DNA of 58,598 nucleotides. It comes from Candidatus Babeliales bacterium (lineage in GTDB: Bacteria; Babelota; Babeliae; Babelales; RVW-14). Below are positions 34,770 to 43,086 of the stretch, in pieces. The first letter of the stretch is position 1. Every line of letters starts with the position of its first letter. The notes beneath the pieces were generated by a model. That model was not told where the DNA came from, did not search any database, and saw only the letters and a list, made by a program, of their open reading frames with translations. Location: positions 1 through 58,598 of the forward strand of contig JAIERW010000028.1 in the NCBI GenBank assembly GCA_019746485.1, given 5' to 3'. The position numbers and the translations under genes were made by a program.

Positions 34770-35338
34770 GATGTCGCCTTTGCTTGTCTAAGTGCGTAAA
34801 AAAATATTTCGGTAAGATGATCAGACGCTTCATTGCTGAGTACTGTTGCAACGACAATGCCTTGTTCATTGAGAATGAGTGTTGACTGAGTGACGTATCC
34901 ATACTCGATTGCCCCATAGCGTGACGGTACTGACTTCTGTTCGTCAAGTAGAAAGGTAAATGGAAAATTGTGGATACGATTGATCTCGTCAAGTATTTTT
35001 GTTGTAGTTGGTGTGATAATGATGACATCGATTGAACATATTTGTAGTTGTTGATAGGCCCCTTGAAGTGCGCGTAGCTGTTTTATGATTTCAGAGTCGT
35101 TTGCATGCAAAATGTCAAAAAAGCAGAGGATAACTTTTCTTCCAAGATAATCTTTGAGTGTTTTTGTTTTTCCATTACTATCAACGAGAGAAAAATCAGG
35201 AGGTTGTGAGTCTTGAAAGTAATCGGGTCCCCCGCGCATTGTTTGCATTTTAGTCGTGATATGTTTGCTTGCCTGAATGGGGCTAATATAAAGAGTGAGC
35301 ATAATTAAAAGAATGGTTTTTTTAATAAAATAGTACAT
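34766..35338 (-). CDS. Exported peroxiredoxin-like protein without the peroxidatic cysteine (first copy)
   Basis: A 190-residue protein with a signal peptide (about 1-23). It has PPDFSLVDSNGKTKTL and VILCFFDILHANDS (69-82), where Ser82 falls exactly on the peroxidatic Cys position of BCP-type peroxiredoxins. A STLILNEQGIVVATVL strand pair follows. C-terminal SDHLTEIFFYALRQA resembles DHLAEIFLHAFKHA in the copy at 32587, so the two are paralogs. It is first in the operon and overlaps the ATPase gene by 4 bases (ATGA-type). The family call rests on fold pattern, not on catalytic residues. Confidence 0.72.
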   Translation of the reverse strand: MYYFIKKTILLIMLTLYISPIQASKHITTKMQTMRGGPDYFQDSQPPDFSLVDSNGKTKTLKDYLGRKVILCFFDILHANDSEIIKQLRALQGAYQQLQICSIDVIIITPTTTKILDEINRIHNFPFTFLLDEQKSVPSRYGAIEYGYVTQSTLILNEQGIVVATVLSNEASDHLTEIFFYALRQAKATS

Positions 35339-35524
35339 TTACTTAGTTTCGCTATTACCACTGCTTTTGATATGAACTTTAATTTTTTTGGCATTAATTT
35401 AGTGTATCAACTTGAGTTGGTAAAGCAAGTCTAACCAAAGCATAATCGCTGTTTCGGTTGGTCTATTAAGCAAAATCAGTAATCGGGGTTCTAAGAAATT
35501 GCTCAACCGAATGATTTGGGAATT

Positions 35525-35564
35525 TACTCAATGCATCTCGAAAAAATACTCAGAGCATTGAGTA
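35525..35564. repeat. 10-bp inverted repeat in the gap upstream of the operon
   Basis: TACTCAATGC (35525-35534) pairs with GCATTGAGTA (35555-35564) across 20 bases. It lies in the 307-base gap 35339-35645 between two minus-strand genes. Apart from this and the terminator at 35592-35623 the gap shows no gene. It could be an operator or part of an untranslated leader for the operon starting at 35338. Confidence 0.4.
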
Positions 35565-35591
35565 AAAATGCTTATTGTTTCTGGGCACAAG

Positions 35592-35623
35592 AAAAGAGCC
35601 CTCTTTAAAATGAAGGCTCTTTT
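35592..35623 (-). terminator. Terminator of the Mth938-like gene
   Basis: AAAAGAGCC (35592-35600) pairs with GGCTCTTTT (35615-35623), 22 bases after the stop of the minus-strand gene at 35646. The T-rich end on the minus strand fits a terminator. Confidence 0.75.
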
Positions 35624-35645
35624 TACTAACTTACGAATTTTGAAT

Positions 35646-36164
35646 TTAGCAGGTTGAGTGGAAAAGCCCCACAACGCGCTTGCCCTGTTTTACCAGCTCA
35701 TTGTACGTATGAACCGCAGTCTCTGGCTTGGTGATATCGTATGCCGGCTTTTCTATAGTTCTTTGTACAAAAACTTGCTTGCCGTTTTTTTCAAGATATT
35801 CAACAACTTCATCTTGCGCTTGTAAAACCAAATCAACGCCGCGGGAAAGAACAAAAACGTCTGCCAGGTCGATTAAATCTTTAACTTGGGCAATACCAAT
35901 GCCAGGGTTGTGGCGCATGCCGGTAATGCTCCAGTCCCAATCTTTGGCGCCTTGTGGGGTACAAATACAATCTTTAAAGGTTGATTCGCTGCCATTGGCA
36001 TTGGTAATCTTAATTTCGCCCCATTTAATAGTGGCAATGCTTGGCGCTTGGGCGAACTTTGCCGCTGCCGCTGCCTCTGCTTGTGTCATATCTTTTTCAA
36101 AATATGGGTTTAAGTATGAAAATAAGCATAAAAAACCAAAAGAGAATAGTTTGATAGTTTTCAT
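35646..36164 (-). CDS. Mth938/AAMDC-domain protein with N-terminal signal-like sequence
   Basis: A 172-residue protein. Residues about 42-172 match the Mth938-like (DUF498/AAMDC) fold: IKWGEIKI, DWDWSITGMRHNPGI, VFVLSRGVDLVLQ, TYNELVKQGKRVVGLFHSTC. Relatives include mitochondrial complex I assembly factor NDUFAF3 and human AAMDC; bacterial roles are unclear. The first 25 residues look like a signal peptide or anchor, unusual for the family; Met26 is an alternative cytosolic start. It has its own terminator and is monocistronic. Confidence 0.82.
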   Translation of the reverse strand: MKTIKLFSFGFLCLFSYLNPYFEKDMTQAEAAAAAKFAQAPSIATIKWGEIKITNANGSESTFKDCICTPQGAKDWDWSITGMRHNPGIGIAQVKDLIDLADVFVLSRGVDLVLQAQDEVVEYLEKNGKQVFVQRTIEKPAYDITKPETAVHTYNELVKQGKRVVGLFHSTC

Positions 36165-36434
36165 AAAGTGGCCTTTTTATAAGTTTTTTGGCAATTGAAT
36201 ACCTTCTATCTGTTACCAGTGTGGCACGTGTGGCAGGTTTTATCAAATGGGTAAATACCCATTACTGAGCGAATACGTATAAATTATATTATAATTGAAA
36301 TAATATTTTTTATATTGTGAATAGAGAGATGGAATGTTGATTTTCTTGCGCTGTTTTCTTGCAATGTCCACTAAATAGATGATACTTTCTTTGAAAAGAT
36401 TAGGTTGAGATTGCTCTGGAAAATAGGATAAAAA

Positions 36435-38111
36435 ATGAAAAAATTACCGATTGGACTTAGTGACTTTAAAGAGCTCATTCAAGAGAACTATTATTTTGTT
36501 GATAAAAGCTTGCTGATCAGAGACTTGCTAGAAGAAGGAGCAAAGGCTCTACTTATTCCTCGTCCGCGTCGGTTTGGTAAAACATTAAACATGTCCATGT
36601 TGCACTATTTTTTTGAGAAAATGCCAGAATCAAATTGCGATTTGTTTAATCATTTAAAAATTTCACAATATCCTGAAAGTATGGTGCATCAAGGGCAGTA
36701 CCCTGTTATTTTTCTGACCTTTAAAGATGCTAAAAAATTAACGTGGGACGGATGCCTTGAAAAAATAAAAAATGTTTTAAGTAGTGAATTCAGGCGCCAT
36801 AAATATCTTCTTGAATCGAGCGAGCTTGATCTTCAACAAAAAAACAGTTTTCAAGCTATTATTGATGGGAGTGCAAGTCAGGGGGTTGTTGAAAACTCGC
36901 TTAAAGATTTAACAAGTTATCTGTGTGTCTATCATGGTAAACGGCCTATCATATTGATTGATGAGTACGACGCTCCAATCCAGGCCGGCTTCATGAATGG
37001 TTACTACAAAGAGATTATTAACTTTATGCGGGAAATGTTGAGTGAAGGACTTAAAGATAATCAGAGCCTGCACTTTGCTGTTATGACCGGAATTTTGCGC
37101 GTCGCAAAAGAAAGTATTTTTAGCGGCCTCAATAATCTTAAAATTTGTTCGTTAATGAATAATGCTTATTCAGACAAATTTGGATTACTTGAAGATGAAG
37201 TGCGAGATTTAATGGATCACGTTGGGCTTGTGGATAATCTTGATGACATTAAAACTTGGTACAATGGTTATGCCTCGGGCGATGATCATACAGTTTACAA
37301 TCCATGGTCGGTGCTGAATTATGCCGACAATGATGGTAAATTTGCGCCATATTGGATTAACACGAGCGAGAATGCCATTATCAAAGAATTGATAGAAAAA
37401 GGATCAACCGATCTTAAATTGGATATTGAACAGTTGCTTGCTGGTAATGCTATTGAAAAATATGTAAATGACAATATTGTTTTTCAAAGTGTCTTTTCTC
37501 AGGCCGATGCCGTTTGGAGCTTTTTGCTTTTTAGTGGTTACTTATCGTTTGATAAAATTTATTTAAAAGAAGAGTTGCTGTACGCTGAACTGCGTATTCC
37601 CAATCTTGAGGTTAAGTCTTTTTATAAAATTGTCATTCTTGAATGGCTTAAAAATAATATGAGCATGAAGAACTATTTGGATATGCTTAATTCTTTGGTA
37701 AGTGGGGACATTCAGGAGTTCAAGAATATTTTCTATGACTTTGTTATTAAAAGTATGAGTGCTTTTGATACGGGTGGCAACGAGCCTGAGAAATTTTATC
37801 ATGCTTTTGTTCTTGGAATGCTTGTAAGTCTGAGTGAAAATTATGAAGTGAAATCCAATAAGGAAAGCGGTTATGGTCGTTATGACGTGATGATTATTCC
37901 AAAAAATCCAAGTATGTACGGTGTTATTATGGAATTTAAGAAAGCTGGTACAGACCACATTGATTCACTTGAAAAGTCTGCAGAAATGGCACTTAATCAG
38001 ATTGAAGAAAAGCAGTATGCAACAGAACTGCGTGTTCGAGGAGTTAAAAAGATAATCAAGTTGGGTATTGCATTTCATGGTAAGAAAGTGTGCGTTAAAG
38101 AAAAGGTCTAG
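36435..38111 (+). CDS. AAA-ATPase-like / PD-(D/E)XK nuclease-like protein, second copy
   Basis: A 558-residue relative of the gene at 33165. It opens with MKKLPIGLSDFKELIQENY, has the P-loop IPRPRRFGKTL (about 41-51), Walker B IILIDEYD, and a C-terminal nuclease-like GRYDVMI ... VIMEFKK pattern. It is divergent enough from the first copy to be an older paralog or a separate acquisition. An ankyrin gene follows after 14 bases on the same strand. AGGAT lies just before the start. Function unknown for the whole family. Confidence 0.85.
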   Translation: MKKLPIGLSDFKELIQENYYFVDKSLLIRDLLEEGAKALLIPRPRRFGKTLNMSMLHYFFEKMPESNCDLFNHLKISQYPESMVHQGQYPVIFLTFKDAKKLTWDGCLEKIKNVLSSEFRRHKYLLESSELDLQQKNSFQAIIDGSASQGVVENSLKDLTSYLCVYHGKRPIILIDEYDAPIQAGFMNGYYKEIINFMREMLSEGLKDNQSLHFAVMTGILRVAKESIFSGLNNLKICSLMNNAYSDKFGLLEDEVRDLMDHVGLVDNLDDIKTWYNGYASGDDHTVYNPWSVLNYADNDGKFAPYWINTSENAIIKELIEKGSTDLKLDIEQLLAGNAIEKYVNDNIVFQSVFSQADAVWSFLLFSGYLSFDKIYLKEELLYAELRIPNLEVKSFYKIVILEWLKNNMSMKNYLDMLNSLVSGDIQEFKNIFYDFVIKSMSAFDTGGNEPEKFYHAFVLGMLVSLSENYEVKSNKESGYGRYDVMIIPKNPSMYGVIMEFKKAGTDHIDSLEKSAEMALNQIEEKQYATELRVRGVKKIIKLGIAFHGKKVCVKEKV

Positions 38112-38125
38112 AAAAGGGGGAAGAA

Positions 38126-38884
38126 ATGAGGCACTTAAGGTTTATAATTGCGGTAATAGTTTTGGTGTTAGGACCACTCATTTCACAACCTGTAGATTCT
38201 TCCCAGGCTAATAAATTATTGCTTGAGGCAGCGGCAAATGGAGATCTTGAAAAGGTTATAAGCGCTCTTGATGCTGGTGCCGATGTTAACACGGTAGTGC
38301 AAGAAAATGGTTGGGAAAAGGGCTTTGCGTCCCTCCATTTGGCTGCTGTTCAGGATAGCCGATCGGTAATTCAAGAACTTTTAAAACAAAAAAATATTAA
38401 GGTGAATGCAATTGTTGAAGCCAGCGGTGAAGTTAGGGGTTTTACGCCGCTCCATTTGGCAGCCTTCTTGGACAAATGGCAGGCGCTTGATCAACTGTGT
38501 AAAGCTGAAGGCATTGATGTTAATGCTTACGTGCAAAGTTGCGGAAAGTATAAACATTACACACCGCTTCATTTAGCTTCAATTAGAGGTTATGCGCCGT
38601 CGGTTGAAGCACTTTTAAAGCACCCCGATACCGATATTAATGCCATTATTGAATGTGATGGAAAATATAAAGGGTTTATGCCGCTGCATTTGGCGGTAGT
38701 AAAAGGGTATCGCTTTGCCGTTATAAAACTTCTTGAGCACAAAGGTATTGCCGCTTCTGCTCGCATAAAAAATGATGGGGTATATGATGGTTTTACCCCG
38801 CTTGCCATTGCTGCTTCACGGGAAAACTGGAAAATGACAGAAGAACTTTTTAAGCACAAAGATGTTTTTGATTCGATTAAGTGA
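38126..38884 (+). CDS. Exported ankyrin-repeat protein with extended repeats
   Basis: A 252-residue protein with a signal peptide (about 1-24). Ankyrin units recur about every 36-37 residues, longer than the usual 33 because an extra loop with a (S/D)GxxxGF motif precedes each TPLHLA (FASLHLAAV, FTPLHLAAF, YTPLHLASI, FMPLHLAVV, FTPLAIAAS). The regular long loops mark a distinct subtype. It is next to the AAA/nuclease gene at 36435 and may be co-transcribed. Confidence 0.87.
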   Translation: MRHLRFIIAVIVLVLGPLISQPVDSSQANKLLLEAAANGDLEKVISALDAGADVNTVVQENGWEKGFASLHLAAVQDSRSVIQELLKQKNIKVNAIVEASGEVRGFTPLHLAAFLDKWQALDQLCKAEGIDVNAYVQSCGKYKHYTPLHLASIRGYAPSVEALLKHPDTDINAIIECDGKYKGFMPLHLAVVKGYRFAVIKLLEHKGIAASARIKNDGVYDGFTPLAIAASRENWKMTEELFKHKDVFDSIK

Positions 38885-38914
38885 TACAATTTCTATAAAC
38901 AATTGAGGAAACCC

Positions 38915-39808
38915 ATGAATGTTTTATTTGGTCCTTATGGCAGCGTTTTTCCCGCATTGGGTCTTTCTGCTGATGTGTTAAAAGTTGCACGGCATGGCCA
39001 GCAAGACTGGTACCGGCTGGCTGTTGAAATGATTGCGCGTGGCTACGTAAATGCTGGTGCTACCATGCCTACTGTCAATGCTTTTTTCTTGCGCCCAGTT
39101 TTGCATGCAGGGTTTACCGAACTTTTCAAAGATATGCTGTTGCTCAATATTCAGGCACTGCTGAGTGCACTTGCCAACAAAGAGCATCAGCGCATTGCCA
39201 TCTGCCTGGGGCCGGTGAATGATTGTTACACGCCTCAAGCAGCGCCAGAAACCAAGCAAGCATATATCTTTCATAAACAGCAGTATGAATTGTGTTTAGA
39301 AGTGCTTGGGCGTGTTGGTCTTTCGCGTGACGATGTTGTTTTTTTGCATGAAACAATTGGTACGGAAAGAGAAGCTTTGGGCTTGACTCAAGCAGCACAG
39401 GCATTAGAAATTCCCCTGATCGTAAGCTTTGTTGTAGGCTCTGATGGCTGTTTATTAAGCGGCGAAAATGTTGAAACGGTTATTACGCTGATCGACGACC
39501 AAACTGGTGGTTTTGTTGAAGGCTTTGCGCTGAACTGCTGCTCGCTCTATGCGTTTGAGCGGGTTGCTGCAACATTTAAAAACAAAGATGGCGTTAAACG
39601 AATTATTGGTTTCTATCCAAATTCGTATGACGCAGACCCAACTACGTACGAATCTGAAGTGGCGTTATTTGAACCGCACAAGCGCGATTCATTAAAAGTG
39701 ATTGCGGACATTGCCAACGCCAACAAATTGAATTTTGTTGGTGGCTGTTGCGGTTTTGGCTATCCCGACGTCAAACTTCTTGTTGAATTTGTTGTATCAA
39801 AAAATTAG
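38915..39808 (+). CDS. Homocysteine S-methyltransferase family protein
   Basis: ATG 38915 has GAGGA six bases upstream; the in-frame TTG at 38903 is not used. The 297-residue barrel protein has the zinc cysteines of the family: one in FALNCCS (about 207-213) and the adjacent pair in VGGCCGFG (about 279-286). It transfers a methyl group to homocysteine, making methionine, from S-methylmethionine or a similar donor. No other methionine pathway gene is nearby. Confidence 0.85.
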   Translation: MNVLFGPYGSVFPALGLSADVLKVARHGQQDWYRLAVEMIARGYVNAGATMPTVNAFFLRPVLHAGFTELFKDMLLLNIQALLSALANKEHQRIAICLGPVNDCYTPQAAPETKQAYIFHKQQYELCLEVLGRVGLSRDDVVFLHETIGTEREALGLTQAAQALEIPLIVSFVVGSDGCLLSGENVETVITLIDDQTGGFVEGFALNCCSLYAFERVAATFKNKDGVKRIIGFYPNSYDADPTTYESEVALFEPHKRDSLKVIADIANANKLNFVGGCCGFGYPDVKLLVEFVVSKN

Positions 39809-39818
39809 GATATTTATT

Positions 39819-40181
39819 ATGAACAATTTTGTAAAAATTCTTTTTCTTATGAGTATGGTGTTTTATTCGGCGCACGCATCAAATGGTCAGAGCGTTGTTA
39901 CGCTTTTAAACGATAACGATAACACGGTGCTTGATATTATTTTTGGAGAACACGTTATTTCTTTGGAGCCAGGTTTTCACACTAACCTTTCTCTTGCGCA
40001 GGTACAAGCGCAAGGAGTGGCTGTTTCAGTAACTTTACACGGTACAGCGTATCAATTTGATGTGATAAGCGATATCTTTACGCAATCGGATGTTTTCAAA
40101 CTTTCTGTTGATCCAGGCCTGCTTGGGCTGCATGTAGAGTTTTCTAACGGTGGCTTTTCTTTTAAAGCAAATGACGTTTAG
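39819..40181 (+). CDS. Small exported protein of unknown function
   Basis: ATG 39819 has TAGGA upstream and gives a signal peptide ending near SAHAS; the longer frame runs into the methyltransferase gene. The 120-residue protein is mainly beta (VVTLLNDNDNTVLDIIFGEH, VSVTLHGTAYQFDV), perhaps a small beta-sandwich. No family is recognised. It follows the methyltransferase by 10 bases and ends 3 bases before the convergent M50-like gene. Confidence 0.65.
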   Translation: MNNFVKILFLMSMVFYSAHASNGQSVVTLLNDNDNTVLDIIFGEHVISLEPGFHTNLSLAQVQAQGVAVSVTLHGTAYQFDVISDIFTQSDVFKLSVDPGLLGLHVEFSNGGFSFKANDV

Positions 40182-40184
40182 GTT

Positions 40185-41021
40185 TTAAGCGGCTTGTTTG
40201 CGCTGAGTAAAAAGTTCTTTGTGGGCTTGGTAGAAGTTTTTGAAAATAAACCCAAGGCTTGCTACGTACCCAGCAATAGAAAGTACGCAGGTGGCAGTAA
40301 ACGCTTTACCTTCAATGCCCATAGCTTTCCATAGCTTTACCCCGTCGCCATTCTTGCCGCCAAAAAACGGTGTAAGACCATAAAAAACATTATAAGTAAG
40401 ATACAAGCAATGTAAAAAACTAGCATTAAGCAGAAGCCTTTTGCAAGCAGGAGATAGGTTTTCTGTTTTTAAGATAGCATTGAAAGGGCACAGAGCTGTG
40501 CGCAGGCTGCTGGTAATTGCCGAACCTAATTTTTGGTTATCGGCATATGAGCAGTACGTACTTGCTGCAACTAACGCTGCATAGTTAAAAAGAATCCCAG
40601 CAAGTGGTCCAGCTGCAATCATGGCATTTCTCTTGAGGTCAAAATTGGTTTCGTTTAGGTTGCAGTTAAAAGTTGTATAGCCATGTCCTTGCCAGGCATC
40701 TTTATGAAAATGCATATTTCCTATCGAGAAAAGCTCTTCTTCTTTTTTGTTTTCTTTGAGCTCGCTGATCCCGCCAATATGTATTTCTAGATCATGTAAA
40801 GATTCAAAAAGTGCTAAACCTGCAAGTGCATGTCCCGATTCGTGAGCGGTAGCAGATGCGGTGCAAAGTGGCAGCCAGAGGGCTGCAAGTTGTGCAGCAT
40901 TAATGCCGATTTCTTTCAATATTTTTGCATGAATTTCTGGCGCTTCAGATTCATTATGTGCAAAGCATTCAGCGCTCATCAAGAAAAGTAATATGTTCAG
41001 AAAAATAGTTTTGAAAGTCAT
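40185..41021 (-). CDS. M50-like membrane metalloprotease
   Basis: A 278-residue protein with an N-terminal hydrophobic leader and about five membrane segments. The zinc motif HESGH (60-64) lies in a membrane helix, AAGPLAGILFNY (136-147) matches the second helix of site-2 proteases, and KNGDGVKLW stands where the family has the third-ligand NxxPxxxxDG motif. A soluble stretch of about 50 residues is inserted after the HExxH helix. It could cleave transmembrane regulators or signal peptide remnants. The family call is good; the third ligand is less certain. Confidence 0.75.
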   Translation of the reverse strand: MTFKTIFLNILLFLMSAECFAHNESEAPEIHAKILKEIGINAAQLAALWLPLCTASATAHESGHALAGLALFESLHDLEIHIGGISELKENKKEEELFSIGNMHFHKDAWQGHGYTTFNCNLNETNFDLKRNAMIAAGPLAGILFNYAALVAASTYCSYADNQKLGSAITSSLRTALCPFNAILKTENLSPACKRLLLNASFLHCLYLTYNVFYGLTPFFGGKNGDGVKLWKAMGIEGKAFTATCVLSIAGYVASLGFIFKNFYQAHKELFTQRKQAA

Positions 41022-41159
41022 GTTGTTTCCGTTATAGTTTATGAATAATTTTATTAAGCTCTGTATACTTTTTGGACAGATGAGTCTAGCACAAAAATTT
41101 AAATTATGAAGCTCAGTAAATATTCTTGCTATTTCAGTATATTTAAAACGAAAGAAAAA

Positions 41160-41951
41160 ATGACATTACAAAATACCTCACTTCTTACTTCATATCCCGT
41201 TGACGTTGTTGTACCGCTGGTAACGCCACCAAACATCGAAGATTTCTTTCGTTTGACTGATCACGTGTTGGCAGGCGGCATAAAAAATCTTGTTCTTTTT
41301 GGCGGTGTGGGCGAGGGCTACAAAATTGCGCCAGCGGCAAAAAGTGCACTGCTAAAAGAGTTAGTGCCGTTTATCAATGGCCGCGCCAATCTTTTTACCG
41401 TGCTGTTTGGTCCATCGCTTAATCATTTAATAGCTCAGGCACAAGAGTGTGAACAATTTGGTTTTGCCGGTGCGCTTGTGCCGCTTGCCTTTGCCAATGA
41501 TGAGCATATGTTTGCCGAATTGTTGAAACAGACTACGCTCAATTATTATTTGTACAGACAGCCAACGGGAAGGACTACTGTCATTCGCGAAGAGCTTTTT
41601 AACATGGACCGCGTTGTGGGCATAAAAGATTCTGGTGGCGACTTTGATGCGTTGCAACAGATTATAAAAAAGCACAAGCGTGATGATTTTAAAATTTATT
41701 ACGGTCGCGAGAGTAACATCGAAAAAGCGCTGACACTTGATATTGATGGCTGGGTACCGTCAACGGCCAATCTTGCGCCGGAGCTGGTGCGGGCTGTGTG
41801 GGAAAAAAGAGATGCAGCAACGTTGGCCGCGTTTCACGATCTTAAACAAGAGATTAATGCCGCTCAAAAGAGTAATGACGCTGGCCTGGCCGATTATATG
41901 TACGGGCTTAAAATGTTGTTAGTGCAACGAGGGATTGTACAAAGTTTCTGA
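41160..41951 (+). CDS. DapA/NAL-family class I aldolase-type enzyme
   Basis: ATG 41160 is preferred to 41106; upstream sequence is GAAAGAAAAA. The 263-residue protein has the DHDPS/N-acetylneuraminate lyase layout: a GGVGEG loop (in place of GTTGE), YYLYRQP (catalytic Tyr region) and VVGIKDSGG with the Schiff-base Lys. Substitutions in the GTTGE loop make true dihydrodipicolinate synthase doubtful, and no other lysine gene is seen. A lyase acting on a 2-keto acid sugar or amino acid is likely. Confidence 0.8.
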   Translation: MTLQNTSLLTSYPVDVVVPLVTPPNIEDFFRLTDHVLAGGIKNLVLFGGVGEGYKIAPAAKSALLKELVPFINGRANLFTVLFGPSLNHLIAQAQECEQFGFAGALVPLAFANDEHMFAELLKQTTLNYYLYRQPTGRTTVIREELFNMDRVVGIKDSGGDFDALQQIIKKHKRDDFKIYYGRESNIEKALTLDIDGWVPSTANLAPELVRAVWEKRDAATLAAFHDLKQEINAAQKSNDAGLADYMYGLKMLLVQRGIVQSF

Positions 41952-41964
41952 TGGCTCAAAATAT

Positions 41965-41993
41965 TTGACGTAGAGCTAACAAATAACTACACT
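41965..41993 (+). promoter_or_regulatory. Candidate promoter of the AbrB-like gene
   Basis: TTGACG (41965-41970), a 17-base spacer and TACACT (41988-41993) lie 47 bases before the start at 42040. The -35 is close to consensus, the -10 only moderate. Confidence 0.4.
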
Positions 41994-42039
41994 TCGTCAG
42001 TACATTGTAAAATAATCAACAAGCTAACGAAGGAATAAC

Positions 42040-42579
42040 ATGCTTAAAAAACTGGTTAAATACGGCAACAGCAACGCTTTGGTGCTTGACCGCGCCATTT
42101 TAGAATTGTTAAATATGGGCGAGGGCTCGGTAGTCAAGTTGCACACTGATGGCAAATCGCTCATCATAACGCCCGCTCCGACTGAGACAAATGCAAAAAT
42201 ATCGGTAGCGTCCGGTCAAGAATTAATGGCACACACCATTGAGAGTCGTTTTAAAGAATCAATGGCAGAAATTAATGCCGACCCAATTAAAAAGCAACAA
42301 GCAGCTGAATGGATGCCTGGTACACCCGGTGGTTTAAAGCTGGCAGAAGCGTTTAAAAAAATTATGGGAAAATATAAAGACGATATGATGGCGTTGGCTA
42401 CCAGCACGTTTGCGCAAGATGTAGATCTGTTGGCAGAAAAATATGATGGCGACAAAACGTCGGCAGAGTTTATGCAAGAGGTTATGGATCTGCGTTATAA
42501 GCTTGTTCCAAATCTTGCAGATATGGACAAAGAGATGCGTGAGGCGCAAAAAGAGTTGGGCATGCCTGCCTATTTGTAG
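42040..42579 (+). CDS. AbrB/MazE-like DNA-binding domain protein
   Basis: A 179-residue protein. Residues 1-46 match the swapped-hairpin AbrB domain (KLVKYGNSNALVLDRAILELLNM and VVKLHTDGKSLIITP, given here as separate parts). The remainder is helical and charged, about three times longer than a typical MazE antitoxin tail. GAAGGAAT precedes the start. No toxin gene is adjacent on the same strand, so it may act as a free transition-state-type regulator. The domain call is good; the target is unknown. Confidence 0.75.
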   Translation: MLKKLVKYGNSNALVLDRAILELLNMGEGSVVKLHTDGKSLIITPAPTETNAKISVASGQELMAHTIESRFKESMAEINADPIKKQQAAEWMPGTPGGLKLAEAFKKIMGKYKDDMMALATSTFAQDVDLLAEKYDGDKTSAEFMQEVMDLRYKLVPNLADMDKEMREAQKELGMPAYL

Positions 42580-42641
42580 GTAACTGATTTGAGTGGCAAA
42601 AAGTGGTAAAAAACGCTATTTTTAGCTAGTTTTTTAGCTAT

Positions 42642-42669
42642 TTGACAATGTTTAATTTTCTGTTAGAAT
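42642..42669 (+). promoter_or_regulatory. Near-consensus sigma-70 promoter
   Basis: TTGACA (42642-42647, perfect -35), a 16-base spacer and TAGAAT (42664-42669, one mismatch) lie 52 bases before the small ORF at 42721. It is the best promoter match noticed in the window. Confidence 0.65.
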
Positions 42670-42720
42670 TTAAAATAGTATTACTAATTTTATGTCCAAT
42701 TCTTAAAAAAGGAGTCTATC

Positions 42721-42930
42721 ATGACTTTCTGTATGCAGCGTATGCCCAAAAGCATGCCATGTGATGACAGAATGCACCAGCAGATGCCTGCAGGGTGTAG
42801 CGCTGTCATTGCTCCTGATTTTGTTTCTGTGACACCTGTCCTTTCTCTTCTATCCCTTTTAAGCCTACGGCTTATTCTGCGGAGACTTGCCCTGATTATT
42901 AGGCGGCGAGCACTCCTACCTATTCTATAA
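42721..42930 (+). CDS. Small Met- and Cys-containing peptide, unknown
   Basis: A 69-residue ORF with AAGGAG (42709-42714) seven bases before ATG and a near-consensus promoter upstream. The first 26 residues hold six Met and three Cys with acidic and His residues (MPCDDRMHQQMPAGC). The rest is Leu- and Arg-rich. Only the expression signals support it; the composition is odd and the 3' part could be fortuitous. It may be a leader peptide or a non-coding RNA gene instead. The rest of the 42580-43086 gap shows nothing else. Confidence 0.45.
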   Translation: MTFCMQRMPKSMPCDDRMHQQMPAGCSAVIAPDFVSVTPVLSLLSLLSLRLILRRLALIIRRRALLPIL

Positions 42931-43086
42931 TTCCACTTATTTTTTTTAGTTAGTATTTGTTTTGTTGAGCAACGCCATTTTTGATGGTGATTGTTTTGTT
43001 ATGTCTTAATTTTTTGCGCGCGTACAAGTTTTTCTTGTTTGCGTGTGAATTTTAATGTTTTGAATTTTAATGTTTTAGGAAAAATC

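Noticed and set aside
42040-42579. MazE-type antitoxin of a toxin-antitoxin pair
   Set aside because: The AbrB-like domain is present, but no small toxin ORF is adjacent on the same strand and the C-terminus is much longer than in MazE.
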